From the NCBI GenBank assembly GCA_030704615.1, contig CM060731.1:29822001-29886000 (forward strand): DNA of 64,000 nt. Direction: 5' to 3'. The notes under the pieces were generated by a model. That model saw nothing but the letters and a program-made list of their open reading frames with translations, was not told where the DNA came from and searched no databases. The stretch comes from Takakia lepidozioides (taxonomy: Eukaryota; Streptophyta; Takakiopsida; Takakiales; Takakiaceae). Made by a program: the position numbers and the translations under genes. Shown here piece by piece: positions 48,301-58,206 of the stretch. The number at the start of each line of letters is the position of its first letter. Within the stretch, counting starts at the first letter, position 1.

Positions 48301-48636
48301 GACACTCGAATGTCATTATTATAAACTTGATTACATTGACACTCTCTAAAAGCATACCTGCATGACCATGAAGATGTACGGAATGTCGGATACAACGGAG
48401 CTGCAAGAGGTATAGTCGTAGTTTTCATGACAAATGATGTAGTCACATCTTCTCGATGGTTTTCCTCACCAGCAAGAAAATCTGATACCCTGTATTTGTT
48501 GATGATGTGCGCCACCCCCTCCACCTACATCTGCCTGACGTCGATAAGTGTGTCCAACTTCCCATTGAAGTGCGACATGTATGAATGCATCAGGTGGTGG
48601 GATTTGTAAGTTGAACGGATATCTTGGTCTCTCCAT
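42353..48636 (-). CDS. MULE-type transposase with SWIM zinc finger, multi-exon (MULE-2)
   Basis: Start codon at 48636-48634 (MERPRYPFNLQIPPPDAFIH). Then come LAGEENHREDVTTSF; a Cys-rich segment SIKRGCCCSFRIFHLYLHPDIARIEY; TLAQVMIEHEDMLN; and LGLQTTWQKEMMMKHGHNKMVACDAPLGTNKFK ending in a GT donor (about 47548). The next exon opens after a TGTGTGCAG acceptor (about 44121) with PLFTLLVFDEFHNGI, followed by NNFMVDDCDTEINAIK, ILLCQWHVKRAWLKN, NQNTNAGVEAYHGSLKSR (43150-43090), SWIM finger CCTCHWSQRGNMCKHQ (about 42785) and a Pro/Gly-rich tail. DDE acidic residues are present in the expected contexts. Frame continuity is uncertain near 48510 and 43780, so it may be a recently dead copy or a gene with more introns than I resolved. 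A LINE lies in the intron between the two catalytic exons. Confidence 0.8.
42411..42606 (-). repeat. 60-bp minisatellite giving a collagen-like tail
   Basis: GGGACCATG recurs at 42411, 42471, 42530 and 42590 (periods 60, 59, 60), about 3.3 copies. On the minus strand it can encode Gly-Pro-Pro-rich units (GPPGDGPPGPPGDERH) at the end of the MULE-2 frame. The single 59-bp unit changes the frame within the array. Confidence 0.85.
44215..47040 (+). mobile_element. 5'-truncated LINE, family B, inside the MULE-2 intron
   Basis: Reverse-transcriptase palm (SSRVIINGHLS, RQGCPLSPFLF, FVDDIFLLLQ in place of the usual F/Y-A-D-D), stop at about 44840, then connecting region and zf-RVT (WALIWEKSKPAKLSAFLWQIANRV, CCPIGVIESLEHCLLFC). 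The 3' UTR ends with AATAAATTTTCAGGG and an A-rich tail (about 47018-47040). Several stops and frameshifts make it inactive. Plant L1-like. Orientation is opposite to the host MULE. Confidence 0.88.
47185..47440 (+). repeat. Dispersed repeat, copy 1 (weak)
   Basis: Shares an ordered set of short blocks with 49635-49960: AAGTCAAGCCAA, GAGG-CTC-ACTCGAG, AAGATGAGCCT, AGATAACCACTCC/CTCCTC, CCTAA, and a TAGCTAG/CTATTTCTAAC end. Similarity is only moderate by eye. Confidence 0.35.
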
Positions 48637-48959
48637 AATTACAATGTCAACAAAACATACACATACTTCTAAAAAATCAGGGATGAAAAAATATGACTAT
48701 ATTACAAAGGAGTTGTCTTCCCAACCATAGAGGTATGTACAAAGATTGATAGCCTCTCCCCCAAGCTCAATATATATATCTACTAGATATATCTATCCTA
48801 CCGAGAGATCTCTCTTATGTCTATTCCCTCAAGCTATTCTAAGCCCTCCTATAGCTACCTATTCTAAGCCGCATCTATTCTAGGTATCTACAATTATGTA
48901 ATGGATGAAGAGTTGAACCCAAAAGTTCATCCATCCTAATTTAACCATTCATTGAGTTT

Positions 48960-49290
48960 ACACTTGTTGGCCACTTATTTTATTTTCTCTATTTCCAGTT
49001 TTGTATATTGCATTTGACCCATCCTTTTCTCCAAGAATATGAAAGCTAGCTAATCTAATCAAATTTTATTTTTATTTAAGAGCTTATTCATGACTTTACG
49101 CTTGTTGGTCACTCAGACTTTTACATTTTCTATTTCCAGTTTTGTATATTGCATTTTTGTAGGTCACATCCTTTTCTCCAAGAATATCAAAGCTAACTAT
49201 TCTAGACCATTTGTTTTTGCATTTAAAAACTTATTCATTACTTGTTGGCCATTTTTGTTTCCCTTATTTTTGTATATTGCACCGTTCTGT
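48960..49290. repeat. Tandem repeat of about 130 bp, 2.4 copies
   Basis: The block CTTGTTGGCCACT...TATTTCCAGTTTTGTATATTGCATTT...CCTTTTCTCCAAGAATAT-AAAGCTA is repeated head-to-tail, with a partial third copy ending at TTTTTGTATATTGCACC. Confidence 0.75.
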
Positions 49291-49513
49291 ATATATACAC
49301 ATATATAATGACGTTAATCCATATAATTAATATTAAACAAGCTCTTAGGTATTAGAGAATGACCTCCAAAAATTGTTTTATTTGTTAGGAATGTATATAT
49401 AAGTTATGGAATATATATTGATAATGCAAAGAAATTAAGTTAATTGAAGTGAAGAAGAGCCATGGAGTTTTTTTTCCAAGACAAAGGGCTGAAGGACGTG
49501 TCGTGCACCTAAG

Positions 49514-49585
49514 CATCGTGCCACAACATACATCGTTGTCCAACCACACTTCCTAGCATATAGTCCTAGAAAGCCACGCCACAAT
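49514..49585 (-). repeat. 72-bp direct repeat, copy 1 (LTR start fragment)
   Basis: Matches 50411-50482 with three substitutions (read as minus strand: ATTGTGGCGTG to GTGGCACGATG). Homology stops abruptly at both ends. Copy 2 is the beginning of the 3' LTR of the PHD-bearing element, so this is a stray LTR piece. Confidence 0.8.
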
Positions 49586-49634
49586 GATACAGAAATGGTG
49601 AAAAGAGGAGAAACCACTCTATCACGTTATATAA

Positions 49635-49960
49635 GTCAAGCCAATGGCACCTTTGCTAAAGGACTCCACCATACAGACCTCACCCACTCTCCATCTCAAG
49701 TACTAGAGCTATGGCGGCGAGAGAGAGGCCTCGAGAGGCTCGACTAGAAGAAGACGAGCCTGCCTACATCTCATGTGGAGATAACCTCCTCACGTCCTAA
49801 GTGAGGTTCGCCACCTCACTTGGTACATGGAACCAAATGAAGTCCTAATGCCAACAAAATACAAATATAAATGTATAATGTCCTAATTAGCTAGAAATAA
49901 CTATTTCTAACTAATCACAAACAAAACCATGACAGCTGTCGTGCATCTATAATAAATGGT
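49635..49960 (+). repeat. Dispersed repeat, copy 2 (weak)
   Basis: Counterpart of 47185-47440. Neither copy has convincing terminal repeats or coding potential. Confidence 0.35.
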
Positions 49961-50736
49961 TGTATTTAAGGAACACAGTTCATGGGGTATTTTGGTTTTC
50001 ATATTGTAAAGGACTTTATGAAAATGGCTGTTATTGGTAGGTTGATAAAGTACATAAAATTTAGTTTAATGAATAAAAATGTTAAAAAACTCTCACACTA
50101 GATTCTTTATCATAATAGCAAGGGAAGGCCAAGTCCTTTATTCCAATTATGTTACAAAATCTAATAGATAATGAGTCCATAACAAGTTTTGTATGGACTG
50201 TAATATTTAAAGCTTATGGACTTTTTATAAAGTCCATCATTTCTAGAGATAACGGTTTTTGGCGGCAAGTCTGGGAAGGTATATACTATATGTAGATAGG
50301 TACAATGTTGTGAGTCTCATACAAATATAAGATTGTAGATCAAAACCAACAAACTATGTATAGGAAAAATGACCCAATAACGTCAAAAAATGGACACAAT
50401 AGGCTGCAATCATCGTGCCACAACATACATCGCTGTCCAACCACACTTCCTAGCATATAGTCATAGAAAGTCACGCCACAATCGCCCCCCTAGCTGGTGA
50501 TTAGGTCCCTCTAACACCAGATAACTTGCAAGTATCCACCCCAATAAGATCATCGTTTGGTCTTCAATCGCACAAGTCCCAACACCTAAAGTCGATAGAT
50601 CAAGAGGCCGGGTGCAAACGTAGCCCCATCGTTAGTCGCCTTCATGCAATCCATGATTTCAGTTGAGTATCCATGGCATTGAAGCCCCACTAGCTAGACC
50701 TTGGATCATTTGTTCACCTCACCATTGTCATGCCCA

Positions 50737-50982
50737 CTACCTCTGTCCAAGGCATCGTGGACACAACCATTCTCCGATAGGAACCTCCTCAAGTGGCGGT
50801 GTCATGCATCCCGTGTGCCACCGCCTTGAGCATTTGTCACACACAAACATGGTTGCGGCGCCACCAGCATGCCCACATAGCATGCAACGCAACCCTGCAG
50901 GTACCACTACAAGATTGGGATCTATCATCCCATCCACATGTGGAAGGTGAATGGTGCACAATTGCGCACATGGTCTTTCCAT
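50737..50982 (-). pseudogene. PHD zinc finger at the end of the retrotransposon polyprotein
   Basis: The frame contains CMLC, CDKC, H in RRWHTGC and CPRC, giving a full C4-H-C3 set in PHD spacing with the conserved Trp before the last Cys pair (GEWLCPRC). It follows the integrase tail after a one-base frame change near 50960 and ends at a natural stop. PHD fingers read histone H3 tails; in this position it could replace the chromodomain of chromoviruses as a targeting module. Confidence 0.85.
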
Positions 50983-51742
50983 ACCATGTCATCTCGACCC
51001 TCCAGAATCAACACTCCTGAAGGCAACACCTCCCTGACCCTTAGAATCACACGTCCTGCTGTGACATCCAAGGTCGTAGGCGCTGTCTGCTGCAGATACA
51101 CATAGTCCCCAGGGTGGAAACGCCGAACACTTGGCCGATATCCCCCTCCACGTATAGTGACGTACCTCAGTGTGTCTCGGTGTTGGGGAATAGCAAAGTT
51201 ATCAAAAGCCATAGACATGACTCTCTTGAACAACTCTGCCCGCTGGGGCACATGCTTGTGTCCACACATCCGGATCATCAAGGTTGAGAACTATTGCAGC
51301 CTCCCTGCGAATAGATGCAGGCAAATCCGGCTCTCGGCCGAAGAGAAGAAAGTAAGGTGAGAAGGAGGCAAGTGAAGCTTGTTTGCTGAACCTATAGCCC
51401 ATAGCTAGCCAAGGCAGTTGAAGGTCCCAATCTCCTAGGTGTCCCTTCTGCAAACCGTACTTGCGCAAACCTCTCTTGACTATCTAAACAACTCTCTCCG
51501 CCAAGCCATCAGCCTCGGGATGATCCCGAGAAGTAGTGCGGTGATCTATCAAGGCTTGCTCACACAAAGCCTGAAACTCCCCCAAGAACTCTCTCCCCTG
51601 GTCCGTGAGTATCTCAGCTGGAGCACCAAAATGGCTAAGCACTCGATCTAAGAATGTATACGCAGCCCCCTCACTTGCCTTGTCAGGCAATGCCACCAGT
51701 TCAATCCATTTGGAGAAGTGTTCCACTATCACCTTCAAGTGG

Positions 51743-52071
51743 GAGTGGACTCACCTACTCCGGGTATGAGAGGATGGACGAGTGAGGATTGTGCCTCATC
51801 CAACACAACGAGCGCGATTGGTACGCCATGCCCATGAGGAATTGGGACATTTTGGGATGCGGCGCACTCATAGTTTGCTACAATGACAGTATTGGTGGCG
51901 GGGCATGCACACGGATGTGCAACAGTTAGTGGCAAGGTGCATGGTGTGTGATAGAGTGCGGGCTTCTTTCAACGCCCCTACTCCACAATTGTATCCTTTA
52001 CCCATTATGGGTTTGGGCTATCGTTGGAGTCTTGACTTCGCAGGCCCACTGCCATTAACAATTCGCCATAA
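51743..52071 (+). other. Inverted internal segment of the gypsy element
   Basis: The plus strand here encodes the integrase zinc-binding domain (HEELGHFGMRRTHS, YWWRGMHTDVQ, ARCMVCDRV: H-x-H and C-x2-C) and the start of the core (YRWSLDFAGPLPLT), while both flanks encode the same polyprotein on the minus strand. The left flank resumes at KVIVEHFSKW and the right flank stops at RVLQRAKK, so flipping the segment restores co-linearity. Confidence 0.88.
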
Positions 52072-52714
52072 CTTCTTGGCTCGTTGTAGGACCCGATCTC
52101 TGTTTTTAACAGTCACACTGGCTGCTGTCTCTCCGGTACGAAGATATGCCAACACTGCTGCATTTTCATGCACATCCTTAGCACCACCAAACTCCTCACT
52201 AGTCTCTGGATCGTCATGCACGCTATCTACATGACCAATCGCATGGGATGGACCAGTTTGAGCTCCCATTGCTAGAATGCACAAAAAGACCGATGCATGT
52301 CATCCTGGCACCATCTCCTCATCCGTCTCATCATGCCACCAAGCTCCAGTATCATCATGCTCGCTCGTGCATGGATTACGACTCAATCCATCTACATCCT
52401 GATTGACAATACCGGCTCGATGCACCACCTGGAAGTCGTACTCTTGAAGCATAAGTGCCCACCGTGCAAGCTTCCCTGTAAGCTTGTCTGACTCCATCAA
52501 TCACTTCAATGGTTGGTGATCCGTGACAAGGGTGAAGAGATTGCCATAGAGGTAGCATCTGAAATGTGCCATTGCCCATACCGCAGCTAGACACTCCCCT
52601 TCATATGAACTATACTTCGTCTCGGCATCATTGTTCGAACGGCTAGCATATGCCACTACGAACTCTCTTCCCTCATCATCCATCATCGACCGCAGTCCTC
52701 TAGTCACAATCTAC

Positions 52715-54610
52715 TCGTTGGATAGTCCAGGGGTTTGGTAACAAATCCACAGGCTCCCCCCTATGGTCGTCCATTTGGAGGTCATGGAGCAGCCTCAGGC
52801 CCTTTCTCAGAAAACTGCAGCCAACCACCTTTCAAAGAAACTCAAAGACAACGCCTCTTTCTAAATCTTCCAAACCCGGATAGGGAAGAACGTCAGGCAG
52901 CAAAGCGTTGGGCGGTTTGGGAGTCAAGAGGGTTTTCCTCGATTAAAGACCTATGGTATAGTACTCCGCAATCCCTTCAGTAAGCTTTGGGAACCCGCCG
53001 CCTACGTTGGGGCATTAACCACATAATTCAGTCAATACCTGACTCCTGGAAGCAGATTCTTAGAGACGGCCCTGGACTCCCTAGTCCTCATTAGTGGATT
53101 ATGCCCGACCGGGTGCCTCTCGCTCATCTCAACTAGCCCTATATCCTTACCAGCTCGTACTTTAGCCAGTACCGCCCCTGTCCGGATCTGTCAATGGTCG
53201 GACCCGGGTAAACCCTTCAACCCCAAGGCACCCATGGGTACCTCCATTCATGCTTGGCTCAAAACACAGGCTTTTATCCTGCTGGGGAATTCGGATATAA
53301 CCTCCCTCCAGTTGGACCCGGCGGAATGGTCTTGGTCTTTTGAGGAGGAGCTAAAGCCCTTTTTTTCATATACTGCAAAGAAGGGATACAGGGCAATGCT
53401 GGCTGCTAGGCCTCTAAACTCCAAATGGGATCGGAAATGGAGCCATGTGAACTTTGATCAAGAGAACTGGAAAGGTATATGGTCAGTAGTTTGGAGCAAA
53501 TCGAAACCGGCTAGATTAAGGGCCTTCTTATGGCAGGTAGCTAATAGGGTTCTTAAAGTGGGCCACTATTTGAACTTCCCAGAGGCTCTACTCTGCAGAT
53601 GTTGCAACAACCAACTCTTAGAAACTTTGGAACATTGTCTGCTACACTGCCTGGCCCCATCAAAGATCTGGCCATTGGTCAGTTCCTTCTACAGGGCTTG
53701 GGACCATATGCCCGCTGATCTAGTAGCTATCCTCCTCAACTACAGTCCGACACAAAAACAATTGCCTCCCACTGCCCTGTATTTGATGCTCTTCGTAGTT
53801 CGGTCCTTTGGAACCTTTGGAAAGGACGATGTGCCTGGGCTCTAGACAATGAGAACACATCAGCTTCAGCTATTCTTTCTATGGTGTTCTTTGATCTCAT
53901 TGTAGTTGCTAAAAAAGCTTGGGCAGTGCTATGTGCAGCGGTCAAAAGGAAGCCACAACAACAACCCTCTCTCATCCATACCTTCGGAGCAACCTGGGGC
54001 AAGCACAGACTCATTTGCAAAGTTTTTGGCCTCACCTGTCTTTGGGCAGATTCAATCCCCTCCTGCTGGCAAAGAAGTAGGGGTTACCTCTTCAGCCTCC
54101 CTAGAATTTGACTGAACAAAGATCAATTGGAGGCATATTAGAGCAGGTTCGGCAACTCGTCTTCATTTCCACAGATAGACTCGTGGTTCTCTCCAGGGCA
54201 GGCAATTAGCAAGTGCTTCCTATCTTCTAGCCTCATCAAATTCGCCCTGCTATTCTCCTGCTCTCCCAACCTCCTCCATGCACCCTCACCATCCCACTGC
54301 TTCCATGTTCTCAGTTCTGTCCACTATCGTAGATCCAGACCTACCTCCATTACGGGTAATGGTTTCTGGCAGATCTTTCCAAGGTCTTCAAGGTTTTAGA
54401 TAAGGCATCGAGTCCCTGTGGGTTCAAAATGCAGTTCATTCGAGAGTCCACTCTTGGTTATGGTCCTGGACCTATCCTGCACGGTCCTCCGTGTGTTATG
54501 CCTTATGGCAGCCTGCGGGCATTTTAAGGGTTTTAATTTTTTTCCCTTAAATAATCATTTAATAAAGTTCTCAGGGCTCCGTTCCCGTTCCTCAAAAAAA
54601 AATAAAAAAT
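52715..54610 (+). mobile_element. 5'-truncated LINE, family B, second copy
   Basis: Clear sister of 44215-47040: shared DPAEW, FFSYTAKKGYRAML, SKPARLRAFLWQVANRVLKVG, CCNNQLLETLEHCLLHC, and the same 3' UTR (ATTTAATAAAGTTCTCAGGG) ending in an A-rich tail at about 54594-54610. It lacks reverse transcriptase entirely. It abuts the RNase H of the PHD-bearing element. No target duplication could be confirmed. Confidence 0.85.
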
Positions 54611-57600
54611 TGATATATATGATCATCCATTTGTATCAGTATAGGTACATAACACTGTATCACTTCTGGCTTATACTTGGGTGAGTGAAATTCCCTGATC
54701 GGCGGGGGAAGGGCTAGCATTCCAAGACAGCCATTCTTTTAGTGGCGAATAATCGCCAGATTTCGACCTCAAAAAATAAAATCGAATATTCTGTCGCAAA
54801 TCCACTGTTTTTTCATGGATGAAATCGCCAAATTTCTCCAAATAAAAAATAAAGTATGGATGAATTCGCCAAATATGGATGATATATATGGATGATGGCA
54901 CATATGTGGATGAATTACAGTGGATGAACAAAATAAATGGCTATTTCCTGCAAAACTCTGTAGCCACTCGTGCTATTTTCCAAATTTCTTAAAAAAAACA
55001 CTGTTCCAGGAAGATGTCAAGTTCCCTCAAAGCTGCTGTACATCAGTAGCCATCATTGGTACCTTCCATTGACCCTATCTCTCTCACACACACAAGCGCG
55101 CGGTAATCAGAGCTAAAGCGAAATTGCCTAATGACTCCCATTGACACTCTTGAATGCCAGCTGAAATGTAGGCTGGCCCTGTCTTGTCCAAAAGCAACAG
55201 CTTACAACTTACTCCTGAATGACTAGCTCGGGCAGCAAGCATCAAAGATCAGCATTCTGGGAATCTGGGGCGGCATGCCTCCCGTCACTTGGTAAGGCTA
55301 AGCTACACGTGAGGGAATTTGAAGAACTATCACGTGTGACATTTGTTAGTTGCCCATTGCTTGTGCACTTCGTGCTTAGCTTCGACCGAAGCAGTTGAGC
55401 TGCGCCTGCGCTGTGTGCCATGATCCATGCCACATGAGATTGTGCGTGAGCCTGTGCTAGTGGAGGCAAGAGGAAGTAAAAGGGAACGAAAACCTGGGAT
55501 GGAACGGGAGACAAATGAGCTAGCAGCCGCCACACTCCACATGCCAGATGAGAGCTGGATCGAATGCTCATCGAACGTCAATGTATCCAGTAATTTGGAA
55601 AGATGACTTCAGCCAATGCAATTTTCCACTGCAGTCGTGAATCTTAGCTACACGTACCTACATGCAATCGATCGACTATAAACCCAAAGTAGTAGTCTCA
55701 GTTTTACATGCACAATTACCATGTTCGACTGTTGGTGTTGTGCTGTATTAGTAGTCCCAGAAAGTACCCGAACTGCTGTGACCCACAATGTCAGAACGTG
55801 AGACAGCTCCGTGTAGAACTACTCTTCCATTGTCATCAGCCACTGGCAGTTGACCAGTTCCAATTGCGCCATACTTAGATTGCGTGCAGGCAGGCTCGCT
55901 CTTTGAATGGTATTTGTCTCCTGTGCACAATTGAGTGTTCGGTCGGGGGTTGGCTGCAATATAGGTTGCTTACATCACTGGTCCTCTTCATGTCTAGCCT
56001 GCAGCAAACGTGACACATGTGGCTGTAGTTTCCCTGCGGTCTAGGGGGCGGAGTGACAGACTAATGAGCTGACTCTGACTCACAGGGACTAAATCAGACT
56101 TCTAATCCCACACACTTCAGTTTTTTCTTGACTTTCTTCTTTGTCTAATTCTTCAACTCGACTTGACCGGGGCTGGAAACATGGAAGTAGTGCACTGGTG
56201 GTGCATGCTCATTTGCCCACACGGTTGCCTTGGATTCCGAAGGTCCCGGTATTTCCAACATGTTGGGCATGCCTTTTTTGAAATGCAACAGTTGGCAGGT
56301 TAGGGGAAGGGTTACGCATTTCTCAGTAATCAGACTCTAACTGGGTGTGGTAACAATGCAACGGGAACATCGCTGTGCTGTCTGGCAATAAGTAGTGCAT
56401 TGATGATTGGTTAGGGCTCCCTCGATCAACGGCTTTATAATCGCAGGGCTTCCTCTGCTGGGCTATTCTGGATGTCGTTTTTCTTTCCACTTGCATGTGA
56501 GCTTGATCCGGGAGGAGGAGAGCTGTTCTTTTCCAGACGGTTTCTTCAAGTGTCGCAGGACGCTTTGAGATTTTCTTCCGCCCAGCTTTCCATGGTCTTC
56601 GGATCCTGCTTCTCTGACGCTTCTCACTCTGTCCAACAATTCCCTCTATTCAGATTTCTGGAAGCACCCACATCTTCATTTGAGAAGACGTCATCCTAGC
56701 ACCGCAATGTGTATCTGACAACCTTCTCTATCAAACCATATCTATCGCACAAGGGCCACGACGTCCGAATGTGAAGGTGAAATCTACGTGGGCGGTCCCT
56801 TCTGATACTGCGAAAGCTTGAGAACTAGAGAGGTATTTGTACTGCCTCGTCTGCTCTGAAATTGCGACCCATTCTTTGAAGTTTCAGAAGGAGAGGATCC
56901 ATCCACTTTGTTATGGTGAATTGCACGTGACACACCCCCCACACAAGCCGAGAGAGCCTTTTGTGTTTTTCTCAGAACATGCTTGTTCTTCTAACTTTTC
57001 ATCAACCCTGGGCTCCGCTTAGATGTTTGTACATTGAGTGCTACTTGGCGCGCACCTGAGTGCAGTTACAGTGTTCAACTTTGCCCCACATCTAGGGCAT
57101 CGAAAAGTAAGTACGCAGAGACTGGTGTGGAGGAAAAGTTGCTGGGCATTCTGTAAAGCTTTTTAAAGCTCTAATTGGTTTGCAGATTGCAGTTTGCAGG
57201 TCCCTGATGATACTGGGTTGAGGAAGACGGTCAAGATATGCTTTGTTTGTGCAATTTAGATCCAGTGTTTGATTTCTCTTTGTCATTTCAACGAGAGTTT
57301 TGCAACATCTCTTTGTTTCACACCTTTTGCAGACATGTAGACTTGTAGGGCAGGCAACTGACTCTGGATATTCGTAGGTAAATAGCCTGCTTGTAGTCTG
57401 GACAGAGCAGGAGGGTGGAGAATGAGCAGAAGTTTATAGTGGTCAAGGAATTGGTCTCTGAAACCAAGTCCCCGAAATGCCCGTCCTCGGGAACGCCCAT
57501 GTAACATTCAAAAGGCCCGAGAGGGGCAGAGCAGATGTAGGGATGAAGTGGATCTCTGGCACTGAGATGGAATTCCAAACATGTAGTGATGAGGAGATAG

Positions 57601-58206
57601 GAAAGATAGAAACGATGCAAACAAACCAGGGCTTAGATCTCCTTGTGCCAGTCTCAAGTCTCAACCTGAATCTCAACCGCATTATTGGGTAGTGTTAATT
57701 ATGCATGTTGTATGGGGATGTGAGGAAACACCCCTATCATCCCAGTAGTTCCTGCACACGGCAGGTGTGGCTTTTAGTGTATTATTGGACTCTTGCTGTG
57801 TGAGTGTGTTTGCTTGTCAACTCTCATGCTTCTTTCCGAGTCTCAGAAAACAATGTTTTTGTAGGTTGACAGAGTGAGGGTCTAATAGTGTCCGTACCAA
57901 TTTGGGAAAACTTCTTTTGGGGCTAAGTGCTTCTGAAATTTTCTAGTGCCTTGGGTTATGTCACTAGTTAAAAAGTTCTAACCCTATATCTTTTGCCCAT
58001 GACAGGGCGGGGTGGAAACAGACAGTAAAAAGCTTAATTTGAAACATCCACTGATGTATTAATTGTATGGGGAAGAGTTACCAAGCTGTCAGTTAGAGTT
58101 GACATGCGGACTTGAAAACAAATATGAAGCTGTGCTTGACATGTTCCTTGGGAACATTATTGACTGATTGAATGTCATATTCTGCTTCTCTTTCTGCGAA
58201 AATCAG
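54611..58206. other. Intergenic and probable CXE leader, no gene seen
   Basis: 54700-54930 has repeated TGGATGAA/CGCCAAAT motifs. CTTTATAATCGCAGG near 56431 could be a promoter element for the CXE gene, and an AATCAG acceptor directly before its start codon suggests a spliced leader. No coding frame in the interval is convincing. Confidence 0.4.

Larger units (their letters stand above)
50480..52707 (-). mobile_element. Ty3/gypsy element, 3' half, with PHD finger and internal inversion
   Basis: Minus-strand order: RNase H (EFVVAYASRSNNDAETKYSS, VTDHQPLK, then LMLQEYDFQVVHRAGIVNQDVDGLSR), linker, integrase core (VIVEHFSKWIELVALPD, EILTDQGREF), integrase C-terminal region (FHPGDYVYLQ, RVREVLPSGVLILEG), PHD finger, stop at 50737, polypurine tract (AGCTAGGGGGG, 50495-50485 on the minus strand) and LTR start TGTGGCGTGAC at 50480. 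The zinc-binding integrase part is present but flipped (51743-52071). RT and gag are absent beyond 52707, where a LINE begins. Stops and at least one frameshift (near 50960) make it inactive. Confidence 0.88.

Noticed and set aside
57477-57692. Possible upstream coding exon of the CXE gene
   Set aside because: No homology to CXE N-termini and no clear donor in phase with the exon at 58207.
58168-58206. Earlier ATG for CXE
   Set aside because: The extra residues read like intron sequence and an AATCAG acceptor precedes the ATG at 58207.
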